From CAWATG01 sp963785035 (GTDB lineage: Bacteria > Actinomycetota > Acidimicrobiia > IMCC26256 > CAWATG01), in NCBI GenBank assembly GCA_963785035.1, contig CAWATG010000015.1, forward strand, positions 1 to 64,000: DNA of 64,000 nt, in the 5' to 3' direction. The first letter of the stretch is position 1; each line of letters begins with the position of its first letter. Of the stretch, positions 1 through 7,898 are shown piece after piece. The position numbers were made by a program, and so were the translations under genes. Below the pieces are notes generated by a model that had not been told where the DNA came from, made no database searches, and worked only from the letters and a program-made list of their open reading frames with translations.

Positions 1-243
1 GGCCTGCCAGGCACGCGCAAAAACGGCGGTGAGATCTGACTGCTCGGCGGGTGCCGGGTTTGTCTCCCAGACGGACATCGTCTCGTAGAGGCGCCGACCG
101 TAGAGGAACGTGCCGACGGATTCGATGAGGGTGGTTATGGCTGCGAACACGTCGTCGTCCCGCGGAGCCCAGTCGAAGGCGCCGTTTGCGTCTTCGATGT
201 AGCCGTCGAGGGACACGTTGGTGACGTAGATCAGGGTGGCCAT
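1..243 (-). CDS. Dihydrofolate reductase family protein (RibD C-terminal fold), partial at window edge
   Basis: Reading the minus strand from the ATG at 243 gives 81 uninterrupted codons that run off the window. The start MATLIYVTNVSLDGYI, then DWAPRDDD and FLYGRRLYETM, is the usual N-terminal half of the RibD_C/DHFR-like reductase family, small NAD(P)H-dependent reductases of mostly unknown substrate. The C-terminal half lies outside. A second member of the family sits at the other end of the window (63029). The family is clear; the substrate is not. Confidence 0.85.
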   Translation of the reverse strand, partial: MATLIYVTNVSLDGYIEDANGAFDWAPRDDDVFAAITTLIESVGTFLYGRRLYETMSVWETNPAPAEQSDLTAVFARAWQA

Positions 244-582
244 GCGCGACACCTCAGCGTCGGTTGGTGGCCTGGATGTGGAGCGACATGGCGTCGAGCC
301 TACGAGCCGCTCGACGGCTGTGGCGACGAGTCCTGGCCGCAGTCGTCGTGGTCCATCTGGGCGGCGACCCACAGATGCGCGGCGGATGCGGCGTATAAGG
401 TGGCGAGGTCGGGATCTCGGGCACGCACCGATCGCACGAGACCGGACCGAGCGACCCGATAGGTTCGGATGCGTGACGCAACCACTTCCGCTCCGGCCCG
501 ACCGCTGTTTCGACGAGCCGATCCCAAACCCGGGGAGACCACCCGAGGGGTAGCCTGTTATGACATGGAAGGAGGATCCCTC
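244..582. other. Intergenic stretch without a convincing gene
   Basis: It separates the divergent DHFR-family gene and the small gene at 583. A minus-strand frame at 300-542 has fairly natural composition (DPDLATLYAASAAHLWVAA) but no ribosome site or recognisable family. I do not call it, but it could be a gene remnant. Confidence 0.4.
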
Positions 583-828
583 GTGCCTGATGACTACGAG
601 ATCGCTGTCGACTTCATGGACATGACCAACGACCGGCGTCTGTGGGCCCGGGCGGCTGACGTCCGACCTGGCGTCGAGCTGTCGGTCGGCCGCCACGTGG
701 TGGTGGGCGACGAGGACGCTGATCCGAAGGTCGCCCGGGTCGTGGCCGTCGATGCCGACGGGAACGTCGAGCTGGAGGTCCTCCCCGGCAGCGTCGAGTC
801 CCACTCCGATCTCCTGGCGCCTGCCTGA
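583..828 (+). CDS. Small acidic hypothetical protein (81 aa)
   Basis: The GTG at 583 is preceded by a strong ribosome site, GGAAGGAGGA, with 5-6 bases of spacing, so it is preferred over the in-frame ATG at 565. The product is 81 residues, rich in Asp, Glu and Val, with no signal peptide or membrane segment. The central part (GVELSVGRHVVVGDEDADPKVARVVAVDADGNVELEVLPG) reads like a small beta-barrel, but I do not recognise a family. It stands alone between the DHFR-family gene and the convergent hipA. Confidence 0.6.
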   Translation: MPDDYEIAVDFMDMTNDRRLWARAADVRPGVELSVGRHVVVGDEDADPKVARVVAVDADGNVELEVLPGSVESHSDLLAPA

Positions 829-1060
829 CCTACTGTGGCGGCCTAACACTGGGGCCAACCTGTCACACGCGTGCCGGGCTTTGATAACCGTGCGATGTCC
901 GCTCCTGTGTTCGTTCTGCGACGGGCGCGGAGCGTGCGCAGCTCTGGTCGGACATCCTCCGCGCTGGCAGTAACGACAATCTCGGCGCGCACTTCACCGG
1001 CGCGATCCTCACGATGACCGCCACCACCATCACCGTTCCCCGACGGTCGCGGCAGTCAGG
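829..1060. other. Intergenic, probable short coding remnant
   Basis: This lies between the small gene and the convergent hipA. A plus-strand frame near 935-1050 reads LWSDILRAGSNDNLGAHF, which looks like decayed coding sequence, but it has no start and no recognisable family. No terminator hairpin was evident. Confidence 0.25.
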
Positions 1061-2365
1061 TCAACGCAGTGGTGTCAACCAGCGGTCGATGTGATCGGAG
1101 ACGGTTCGCGCGACAGCACCCGGCACGTCCGCGTCGTCCGCGTGGCGCTGCCATTCGTCAACGGCGGCGAGGACCTGCTTGACGATGCTCGCCGCACCCG
1201 GCACTCCGAAGCGGTCGGCGACGGTGTCGACATCGTCTCGACTGATTGCCGATCTTTTTCCGTTGACGGCCATCAGGTGCTCGTGGGTCCAGTCGCTCTC
1301 GGGGGCGTGCGCGTGGGTGACGTCATATGCGGGCGCGAGCCGCCAGTCGCCGCCCTCCGCCAACGTGAAGGAGAAGTTCTTCGAGTGGTCGTCGCAGTTG
1401 GCGGCGGCGACGTTGAACACCATTCTGCGGAATGCCTCCGCTCGCGTCGCTGCTCCGAGACCGAGGTGGTCGATCTGCTGGAAGAGCTGTGCGTAATCGT
1501 GCACGCCGATTTGTTTGAAATCGAGATGGGCGAGCGCGCACAGCGACTGGACGTGGATCTTCTCGCCGTCTTTGGTGCGGTCGAAGCGTCGCGTCATGAA
1601 GTGCGCGCGGCCGCCTTCCTCCAAGAGACGGCATTCGGTCATCTCGATTCCCGCCGCCGCCGCCATCTTCGAGTATGCGTATTCGATACGTCCGAAGTTC
1701 CCGGAGACGCCAAGGTCAAGGTCGGGCCTGACACCGTCGAGCTTCAACAACCAGTGCTCGAAACCGGGGTCCGTCGGCACCTGACCGGAGCGCAACTCGT
1801 TTGTGGTCGGGTTGAGCGCGACGACCGCCTTTGCGCGCGCTCCTCCCGCTGACGTGCCGACGGCGATCAGGTGCTTGATGGCGTCCGTCGCGCCGGACTC
1901 ACTGTCGATCTCGCCGTTGAGGGCACTCCGCGCGGCAACGACAAGCTCCGAGAGATGAAGCGCCGTGGACTTGCGTGTGCGGGGACCGCGCAGCGGACGA
2001 AACTCCAATGCGCCCATGCCCCGGTTGCCGAGATAGGCGAGCCGGTCCAATGGTGTGATGGCCGCGGGTCGCACGCCTTCATGTGCGAGATAGGCCGTCG
2101 TCAACGCGTTGCCGAAATCGTCGGGGAGTGAGTCCGCGAGCATCGACGGAAGGCGCTGATACGTGGCCGGCGGAAGGTTCGGAAAAACGAACGTCTTCGT
2201 CCGAACGTCAACGGGCATGGTCGTCGGTGCGAGTTGCACGCCGGTGTCCGACCACTTCGGGTCGTACTCGAAGACGTAGAAACCCGAGCCCGGGTCGAGC
2301 GCTACCGCGCCGACTCGTGTGCCCCAGCATCTGACCTCGATGACGTCGACCGGTTCATAGGGCAT
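1061..2365 (-). CDS. hipA: HipA-family serine/threonine kinase toxin
   Basis: This 434-residue protein has the full HipA layout: an N-terminal HipA_N-like domain (about 1-125), then the HipA_C kinase fold. Visible motifs are the P-loop-like GTSAGGARAK (170-179), the catalytic NCDDHSKNF (about 323-331) and the metal-binding AYDVT (346-350). HipA kinases phosphorylate targets such as glutamyl-tRNA synthetase and cause growth arrest. The gene starts 3 bases after the stop of the HTH gene upstream, the classical hipBA order. All key residues look intact, so the kinase should be active. Confidence 0.92.
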   Translation of the reverse strand: MPYEPVDVIEVRCWGTRVGAVALDPGSGFYVFEYDPKWSDTGVQLAPTTMPVDVRTKTFVFPNLPPATYQRLPSMLADSLPDDFGNALTTAYLAHEGVRPAAITPLDRLAYLGNRGMGALEFRPLRGPRTRKSTALHLSELVVAARSALNGEIDSESGATDAIKHLIAVGTSAGGARAKAVVALNPTTNELRSGQVPTDPGFEHWLLKLDGVRPDLDLGVSGNFGRIEYAYSKMAAAAGIEMTECRLLEEGGRAHFMTRRFDRTKDGEKIHVQSLCALAHLDFKQIGVHDYAQLFQQIDHLGLGAATRAEAFRRMVFNVAAANCDDHSKNFSFTLAEGGDWRLAPAYDVTHAHAPESDWTHEHLMAVNGKRSAISRDDVDTVADRFGVPGAASIVKQVLAAVDEWQRHADDADVPGAVARTVSDHIDRWLTPLR

Positions 2366-2368
2366 CGC

Positions 2369-2692
2369 TCAGGAGAGTTGCTTTCGCCGAGTCCGTACCC
2401 GCACCGGACCCTGCGACGTCCGCTTGGCTCGCAGCATTTGCATGGGGGAGACGGTGACCTCGGGTGCAAGGTTCTCCAACCAGTCCGTTCGTCCCAGCGC
2501 ACGAGCAACCGCAACGACCGTCTTGAGCGTCGAGCCCTTGCCGCGCTCCAGGTTCGAGAGCGTCGCGAGGGACACGTTGGCCAGAGAGGCGAGCTGTGCC
2601 TGGTCGAGGCCGCCGGCGACACGGGCAGCGCGGACCTGCCGGCCAAGCAGGGCCTCCCACTCTTCGACTGTGAAGTTCATCCGCTCGATCAC
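2369..2692 (-). CDS. hipB: HipB-like XRE-family antitoxin/repressor
   Basis: This is a 107-residue XRE/Cro-type DNA-binding protein; the helix-turn-helix lies at about residues 31-50 (QAQLASLANVSLATLSNLER). I chose GTG at 2692 because GGAGG sits 6 bases upstream; an upstream start at 2731 would place the palindrome at 2716-2728 inside the gene. It precedes hipA by 3 bases, so it should neutralise the kinase and repress the operon. The basic tail (RVRTRRKQLS) is typical of actinobacterial HipB-like proteins. Confidence 0.88.
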   Translation of the reverse strand: MIERMNFTVEEWEALLGRQVRAARVAGGLDQAQLASLANVSLATLSNLERGKGSTLKTVVAVARALGRTDWLENLAPEVTVSPMQMLRAKRTSQGPVRVRTRRKQLS

Positions 2693-2715
2693 GAGAATCC
2701 TCCGTGTTGGCGGGA

Positions 2716-2832
2716 TTAGAGACTCTAACACGGAGATTACTATGAGTTACGCGGCGGAGCAAGTGTCGGCATGTAAAACCTAGAAGTCTATTGATTGGAG
2801 CACAAGAACGCTCTAACCCATAGATATCTATG
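2716..2832. promoter_or_regulatory. Array of TAGA..TCTA inverted repeats upstream of hipBA
   Basis: Three inverted repeats share TAGA/TCTA half-sites: TTAGAGACTCTAA (2716-2728), TAGAAGTCTA (2781-2790) and CATAGATATCTATG (2819-2832, perfect over 14 bases). The first lies 24-36 bases upstream of the hipB start, inside a wider GTGTT/AACAC repeat. HipB proteins bind palindromic operators and autorepress, so these are candidate HipB sites. Binding is inferred. Confidence 0.6.
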
Positions 2833-2982
2833 TGTCAGGCGCAGGTTACAGCGGCCGGCACTCGCTGGTTTCCGCCTCTACCGACGGCGGTTGTGCCACG
2901 CGAGAGGCCGGGCCTGGCGGTCTCGCCGTCACGCAGGGGCGATCTCCAATAACGTGTCGTCGGTGTCGCTCACGACGGATCG

Positions 2983-3459
2983 CTACGAGGTGAAGGGCGG
3001 TGGTCCGAGGAGCTCGATACCGTGGGGATTCGCCCTCGCCGATGCCTGGACGCGGGCAATGTCGACCGTCTCCGACGCGTTTCCCGCCTCGCTCGCGTCC
3101 CGGTAGAACGCCTGGCCGATCCCCGGCGTCTGCAGGAACAGCAGCCGAGCGTGGTCCGAGACCACGAGGAATGCGTGCGGCACGCCTCGAGGAGTGAAGG
3201 TCAGTCCGCCCGGACTGACGTGCCTCTCGCTGCCATCCACGTTGACGAGGATCTCGCCCTCCAGGACATAGACCGTTTCGTCGGCCTCGGGATGCTTGTG
3301 GAACGGGGTGGTCTTGCCGCGCACCAGGACGTCCTCGAAGATGAAGAATGCGCCGCCGGTGTCCTCGGCCATCAGTTTCCACGTGTGGTGGCCACCTCCG
3401 AAGAACGATCGCTGATCGCCTTCGCCAGGGGCTCGGATGATCGGGGCTGAACCTGTCAT
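2983..3459 (-). CDS. Cupin-domain protein
   Basis: This 158-residue single-domain cupin has motif 1 around TTPFHKHPEADETVYVLEG (metal-binding H, H, E) and motif 2 around GVPHAFLVV. Small cupins of this kind bind a metal and act as isomerases, dioxygenases or small-molecule binders; the substrate cannot be told here. The gene is divergent from the TetR regulator at 3520, which shares a 60-base promoter region with it and probably controls it. Confidence 0.8.
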   Translation of the reverse strand: MTGSAPIIRAPGEGDQRSFFGGGHHTWKLMAEDTGGAFFIFEDVLVRGKTTPFHKHPEADETVYVLEGEILVNVDGSERHVSPGGLTFTPRGVPHAFLVVSDHARLLFLQTPGIGQAFYRDASEAGNASETVDIARVQASARANPHGIELLGPPPFTS

Positions 3460-3484
3460 GGTGGGTCTCCTGCCGTCGGTTATA

Positions 3485-3496
3485 AGACTGAAGTCT
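3485..3496. promoter_or_regulatory. Candidate TetR operator between divergent cupin and tetR
   Basis: AGACT-GA-AGTCT is a perfect inverted repeat in the 60-base space between the divergent cupin gene and the TetR gene, where an autoregulating TetR dimer would be expected to bind. Confidence 0.55.
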
Positions 3497-3519
3497 CATC
3501 ACGAGAATAGGTATCATGA

Positions 3520-4128
3520 ATGGCGATGTCAACCAACTACGAGCTAGAAGGACGCGTCGATCAGAAGCGCCGCACGCGTGAGGCGCTTATCGACGCCGCA
3601 CGTGAGCTGGTGGCCCGTGGCGAAACCCCCACCGTCGAGGCTGCGGCGGAGGCGGCCTCGGTCTCCCGCGCCACCGCCTACCGTTACTTTCGGAGCCAAG
3701 CTGCGCTCCTGGTCGCCGCGCACCCGGAGTCTGCTGCTCAGACCTTGCTGCCCGCCGATGCACCTTCCGACGCGCCGACTCGGCTGGAGATCGTGATCGA
3801 CGCGTTCACGCGGTCGACTCTGGAGAACGAGCGGCAGCAGCGAACGATGCTGCGGCTGTCGCTCGAGACCGACTCGGCCCAACGCGCAGATCTTCCCCTG
3901 CGGCAAGGGCGCGCGATCAAGTGGATCGACGAGGCGCTCGCACCACTCGAGTCCGAGATGCCCGAGAGTGAACGACGTCGACTGGTGCTCGCCGTTCGGA
4001 GTGCGACGGGAATCGAAGCGTTCGTCTGGCTGACCGACGTCGCCGGGTTGACCAGGGAAGAGGCAATCGGGGTCATGCGGTGGTCTGCCCGCGCCCTCCT
4101 GCGATCAGCCGTGGCTGACAACGCCTAA
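3520..4128 (+). CDS. TetR-family transcriptional regulator
   Basis: This 202-residue protein has an N-terminal TetR helix-turn-helix (TVEAAAEAASVSRATAYRYF, about 37-56) and a helical ligand-binding C-terminal part. It is divergent from the cupin gene, with a palindrome between them, so the cupin is the likely target. Starts at 3520 and 3526 are both possible. The ligand is unknown. Confidence 0.88.
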   Translation: MAMSTNYELEGRVDQKRRTREALIDAARELVARGETPTVEAAAEAASVSRATAYRYFRSQAALLVAAHPESAAQTLLPADAPSDAPTRLEIVIDAFTRSTLENERQQRTMLRLSLETDSAQRADLPLRQGRAIKWIDEALAPLESEMPESERRRLVLAVRSATGIEAFVWLTDVAGLTREEAIGVMRWSARALLRSAVADNA

Positions 4129-4280
4129 GGCGAGCGCGGCATCCACTCTCCGGGCTGGGCGGCATGCTCTCGTGGAAGCTGAGGCCAGCAGTGGCGGTGA
4201 CGTCGAGCGCGCGCCCTGGACAATCCGGTTTTGTTGCGCGCGATGCAGGCGCGGTGGGTCGCTACGCGACGCAGGATTAC

Positions 4281-4321
4281 CGACTTGCTGTCGCGCGTCA
4301 AGGACGCGCGACAGCAAGTCG
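4281..4321. terminator. Long perfect hairpin between convergent genes
   Basis: A 19-base perfect stem (4281-4299 with 4303-4321, arms starting CGACTTGCTGTCGCGCGTC) closes on an AAG loop. It lies 10 bases beyond the stop of the beta-propeller gene and downstream of the convergent tetR gene, so it can serve as a bidirectional terminator. There is no T-tract on either side, which is common in high-GC actinobacteria. Confidence 0.75.
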
Positions 4322-4330
4322 ATACCTCAT

Positions 4331-5443
4331 TCAGTCGTCGTGGTGGTTGAGCTCAATCGTTGCCACCGACCCATTGGCGAAGACGTCGTAGCTGACATAG
4401 AGCTTGCCGTCGGCGTACTCGAGCCCGGCCGGCGAAGCCAGCGCGAGCACAGTCTCCGGCGCACCGTTGACGACTCGCGAGATCTTGCCGCCGAACAGCT
4501 CGGACACGAAGATCTGGCCATGGTGACCGAGTGCCAGGTTGGTTGCCCCAAGGAACCCGGTCGCGATCTGGGTGGACTCGCCTGTCCATGGGTTGACCTT
4601 GTAGACCGATCCGCGTGCGCCGAGGCTCGGGTCCTCGGGGCCGCCTGGAAGCGTCGTGACGTACAACATGCCGTTGCGACCGACTTCGACGTCGGTGGGC
4701 ACCGGCTCGAAGTTGTACGTGAGCCCAGTCACGCATGCAGGGAATTGGTTAGCGGCAACGGCCTCTGCCGAGAGCACCAAGGGCTGTGGCGGCAGGACTG
4801 CCACGGTACGGATGTCGCCCTTGCGGTTGATCTCGAGGATCGCGTTCATTGCAGCGTCGGCAACGTAGGTCTTGTTGCCTGCGGAGGCAACGGCGTAGGG
4901 GTGAGTATCGATGCCACCCGTGTATGACGCCGGTCCGGCTTCTACCGGCCACTGTGCAGCGCAGTCTGCTGGGATCGATTCGAACCCGTAGGTAACTCCT
5001 TGGTCCGGGTTCTGCGTGGCTTCGTAGTTGTAGATGTCGGCGACGATCGACGAGGATCCGCGGTCGATGCGGCTGAGAGCGGCTGTCGTCACGACGCCAT
5101 TCGCATCGGGATTTGTCGACGTGTACAGGACGGTGTTGTTGTCGCGGACATCGACTCCGGCGATCTCGCCACCCGGGTTCGTCGCAATGTTTTGGGTTCC
5201 GTTGCGGCCGATCTTGGTCAGCAACCCGGCGAAGGCCTGCGCCACGTAGACCGTCTTCCTGTCGCCGACGGCGATCTGCAACGGACCGGCGAGGCCCTGG
5301 GCAAGCGGTGCAGACAGAGTCGGCGGCGGTGAGTCTCCATGGCCGTGGCCGTGGCCATTGCCGTTTGCGTATGCCGTGCTTGGCACGAGCACAACGACGA
5401 AGGCGGCCGTCGCGAGCAGGCCGCGCGTGCGTTTGAAAATCAT
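4331..5443 (-). CDS. Secreted ScyD/ScyE-like beta-propeller protein
   Basis: This 370-residue exported protein starts at the ATG at 5443, preceded by GGGAGGG. MIFKRTRG plus a hydrophobic stretch ending in STAYA is a Sec signal peptide (cleavage about residue 25), followed by a His/Gly linker. The rest is a run of NHL/SMP-30-like blades (for example HPYAVASAGNKTYVADAAMNAILEI, PTDVEVGRNGMLYVT). It resembles the ScyD/ScyE family annotated in many actinobacteria; a true scytonemin role is unlikely here. It is monocistronic. Confidence 0.8.
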   Translation of the reverse strand: MIFKRTRGLLATAAFVVVLVPSTAYANGNGHGHGHGDSPPPTLSAPLAQGLAGPLQIAVGDRKTVYVAQAFAGLLTKIGRNGTQNIATNPGGEIAGVDVRDNNTVLYTSTNPDANGVVTTAALSRIDRGSSSIVADIYNYEATQNPDQGVTYGFESIPADCAAQWPVEAGPASYTGGIDTHPYAVASAGNKTYVADAAMNAILEINRKGDIRTVAVLPPQPLVLSAEAVAANQFPACVTGLTYNFEPVPTDVEVGRNGMLYVTTLPGGPEDPSLGARGSVYKVNPWTGESTQIATGFLGATNLALGHHGQIFVSELFGGKISRVVNGAPETVLALASPAGLEYADGKLYVSYDVFANGSVATIELNHHDD

Positions 5444-5690
5444 TGTTGCCCTCCCAGGTGTGTCCGCATGATTACTGGCATTGTTCTGTGGATGGCGAGA
5501 TGTTGGTGCCGCCAGCGCGAAGCCCACGATGGCGGAGTGTGCATCGTCCGAGGGTGAGACCACCATGGTTCCCGCGGGCCTCACGCTCTGAACCCTTGCA
5601 CGTTTGCGTGGGAGACCTCAACCTCGCATTCCGTGGTGCCACGGAGCGTGAACAAGGCTCGCGTCGAGGCGGTCATGGCACACTCAGACC

Positions 5691-6104
5691 ATGGCAACGA
5701 TCAAGACGCGTCCAACGGGCGAAGACGTCTCTGCGTTCCTCGATTCGGTGCCCAACGAGCGTCGCCGAGCGGACGGTCACGCGCTGCGAGCGTTCCTCGA
5801 GCGCGTGACCGGTGAGAAGGCAGCGATGTGGGGTCCCTCGATCGTCGGTTTTGGCAACCTGGCGCATACGAACACGATGGGCACCAACGAATGGCCTGTC
5901 GTCGGGTTTTCGCCACGGAAGGCCGCTCTGACCATGTACGGGATACACGACGGCTACGCCGCGCCGGATCCGTTGCTCGATGCGCTGGGTCCCCACACGA
6001 CGGGCAAGAGCTGCGTCTACTTGAAGCGGTTCGACCAGATCGACCTGGACGTGTTGGAACGGCTCGTCCGCAAGGCCTGGCATGCCGCACTGGCCGTTGA
6101 CTGA
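5691..6104 (+). CDS. DUF1801 domain protein
   Basis: This 137-residue cytoplasmic protein matches the DUF1801 (YdhG-like) pattern: an N-terminal helical segment (DVSAFLDSVPNERRRADGHAL), MWGPSIVGFG, then a strand-rich centre (EWPVVGFSPRKAALTMYG) and the C-terminal CVYLKRFDQIDLDVLERLV. The fold is related to iron-chaperone YdhG/frataxin-like proteins, but no function is established. It is followed directly by a methyltransferase remnant. Confidence 0.85.
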   Translation: MATIKTRPTGEDVSAFLDSVPNERRRADGHALRAFLERVTGEKAAMWGPSIVGFGNLAHTNTMGTNEWPVVGFSPRKAALTMYGIHDGYAAPDPLLDALGPHTTGKSCVYLKRFDQIDLDVLERLVRKAWHAALAVD

Positions 6105-6114
6105 ACGGCGGCTC

Positions 6115-6381
6115 GGCCGGCTTCGCGCTCCTGGCCGCAGCGTGCTTGTCATCGGCCACCTGAGCTCCATCTCCGAACCGATGTGGCTTGGACACACCAC
6201 CGAGGAGGTTTGGGGGTTCGTCACTGATCTGGGCATCGTCCGCGGTCTGGCCAGCAGTCTCGACGACGCGAGCCGAGAGGACGCCATGGCCGAACTCCAC
6301 CGGCGTCGCAGCGCCAGCGAGACCGCCGACGGTGTGCTCCTCGGATCCGCTGCCTGGCTGATCACCGCCCGCCAAAGCTGA
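6115..6381 (+). pseudogene. C-terminal remnant of a class I SAM-dependent methyltransferase
   Basis: The frame reads APGRSVLVIGHLSS, then GIVRGLASSLDDASREDAM and TADGVLLGSAAWLITARQS. This is the characteristic C-terminus of a large family of actinobacterial SAM methyltransferases (RPGG strand through the SAAWLITAR end). The SAM-binding N-terminal two-thirds is missing; the reading frame merges into the end of the DUF1801 gene. I read it as a 3' fragment left by a deletion, not a functional gene. Confidence 0.65.
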
Positions 6382-6677
6382 CCAGACGGCGGCGAGCAGC
6401 GAACCTTCGTCCCGCGTCGGCGGGGGGATGCCTCCGCGTCCTCGGGAACCGGTCCTCTGGTCCAGCGGCCATCAGGGTTACGGTGCGAAGCGTTGCATCA
6501 GTGTCCTCAAGCGGCGCGCGCACCTCATCTTCAACTCACACGATGCGACGCTCCTGGGCGATTCGGGGCGCGCGTTCTGAGCACCATCGGTCGCGGCCTC
6601 GATCGACGATCCGGCGATACCCGGTCGGCGACGGACCGGAGTTGCGGCCGAACCCGCCAACAGGGTGCATCGTCGCG
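6382..6677. other. Intergenic with one copy of a degenerate repeat
   Basis: No gene is supported. It contains the first copy (6473-6505) of a 33-base imperfect repeat, see 7632-7664. The minus-strand reading around the repeat is APLEDTDATLRTVTLMA. Confidence 0.4.
6473..6505. repeat. Imperfect 33-base direct repeat, copy 1
   Basis: It matches 7632-7664 at 29 of 33 positions. On the minus strand both copies encode similar peptides (TDATLRTVTL here, TDTTLRIVTL in copy 2), which suggests two decayed copies of one coding sequence. Confidence 0.5.
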
Positions 6678-6986
6678 TCAACATCCGAGCGCATAGCTGA
6701 CGGCTGAGCACACCCTGCGCATCGTGTCGTTGCCCACTTCGCCGACGTGGGTGGCGAGCGAGTCCTGGGTGACCGTGTGGATGCCGTCGCAATTGATGAC
6801 AGATGGCCGGTCGAGTCCTACCGCGGCGTAGTCAATCGAGACCTCAGCGGCGAGGCCCCGGATGGAAGTGGTGACTTCAACGACCGTGACGAGAGTGCGC
6901 ACGTCGAGCACCTCGGGGCGGGTCAAGACCAAGACCGGGCGTTTCTTGCGACCCACCTGCGCCAGCCAGATCTCTCCTCTCGTCAT
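6678..6986 (-). CDS. MazF/PemK-like endoribonuclease toxin
   Basis: This 102-residue protein starts MTRGEIWLAQVGRKKRPVLVLTRPEVLD, the standard PemK/MazF opening (GEIW...RPVLVL). It continues with the strand-rich core (TLVTVVEVTTSIRG, NCDGIHTV) and the C-terminal helix. Family members cleave mRNA at short motifs. The gene overlaps the upstream antitoxin by ATGA (6983-6986), so the two are translationally coupled. Confidence 0.88.
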   Translation of the reverse strand: MTRGEIWLAQVGRKKRPVLVLTRPEVLDVRTLVTVVEVTTSIRGLAAEVSIDYAAVGLDRPSVINCDGIHTVTQDSLATHVGEVGNDTMRRVCSAVSYALGC

Positions 6987-7192
6987 TCGTCACCCCACGA
7001 CTCGGCTTCGGCCCAGAATGGATCCGGACGTTCAGGATGTCGTTGGTACGCCGCACGGTCGGATCGTGCCAGCGCCGCACGCACCGCTGCAGCGACTCCC
7101 TCACGGGCGGCCGCCGAGATGTTGACCCCGAGCTGGCGGGCGCGCTCGGCGAGCTCGTCGTCGAGAGTGAAGGTGGTGCGAGACGAAGCCAT
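6983..7192 (-). CDS. Antitoxin of the MazF/PemK-like toxin
   Basis: This 69-residue protein has an N-terminal ribbon-helix-helix-like segment (RTTFTLDDELAERARQLGV) and an acidic C-terminal tail (PDPFWAEAESWGDE) suited to wrap a toxin. It is directly upstream of and overlapping the MazF-like gene by 4 bases. Such proteins are annotated as CcdA- or MazE-like antitoxins; the exact subfamily is uncertain. Confidence 0.8.
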   Translation of the reverse strand: MASSRTTFTLDDELAERARQLGVNISAAAREGVAAAVRAALARSDRAAYQRHPERPDPFWAEAESWGDE

Positions 7193-7898
7193 ACTCCGAT
7201 GCTACCAATATGTGATAGCTGGTGGAGCTCGTCGCGGCGACGCGGTCGGATCTGGAGCGTGTTCGACGTCCAGATTGTCGTGTCGCACCAAGAACCGGCG
7301 ACCATGCGCGTTGGCGACACGTGCCGGCCCGTCGGCCATCCACCCAGGCGTAGCCAGCGAGCGCAGCCCGTGCGGCAGTCCCGACCCTTTCTCGGAGCGG
7401 CTGAGCGATTTGTAAAAGGTATGCCGGCTCATCGGGCAATACCGGCACGTCGCCGCCCCGTCATCGAGCTACCTGCGCGGTAGGCGGTCGACGGTGTGAG
7501 CACCCGCCAGGGGTGGGTTGCCAGCACTCCTGATGGTCGGGGGTTGTCACCATGTCGCCGGCGACGCGGGCTGTATAGGCTTCGATCGTGGTCACCGGTC
7601 GGGCTGCTGGTACGGGTCGAGCTGCGGCCCGCAGGGTTACGATGCGGAGCGTTGTATCAGTGCCATCTAGAGGACGGCATGAAACACCCAACCAGATTGT
7701 CGATCGTGCCCCCACGATCATCTCGTTCAAGAACCTGCCGGTCGCCATCGCGCCCGGCTTCGAGTATCTAGCCCGCTCTTTACGAGCGTCATCGTGGCCG
7801 TCCGCGGCCTCGTTGTCGTCGCCCTCGCCGCACGCCAATCCAGGCGGCGACTTCAAACCGAACCGATCATTTCCGTCCAACACACTCAGGAGCGCCCG
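7193..7898. other. Long intergenic region with decayed coding traces
   Basis: No gene here has both a start signal and a recognisable family. A minus-strand 76-codon frame at 7202-7432 (SRSEKGSGLPHGLRSLATPG) reads naturally but lacks a ribosome site. The second copy of the 33-base repeat lies at 7632-7664. The end is the leader of the lipoprotein gene, with AGGAG just before 7899. Confidence 0.4.
7632..7664. repeat. Imperfect 33-base direct repeat, copy 2
   Basis: It is partner of 6473-6505 (29/33 identical). Minus-strand reading RPLDGTDTTLRIVTL parallels the first copy. Divergence at third codon positions suggests a once-coding origin. Confidence 0.5.

Noticed and set aside
1091..1852. 253-codon plus-strand frame
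   Set aside because: Antisense shadow of hipA.
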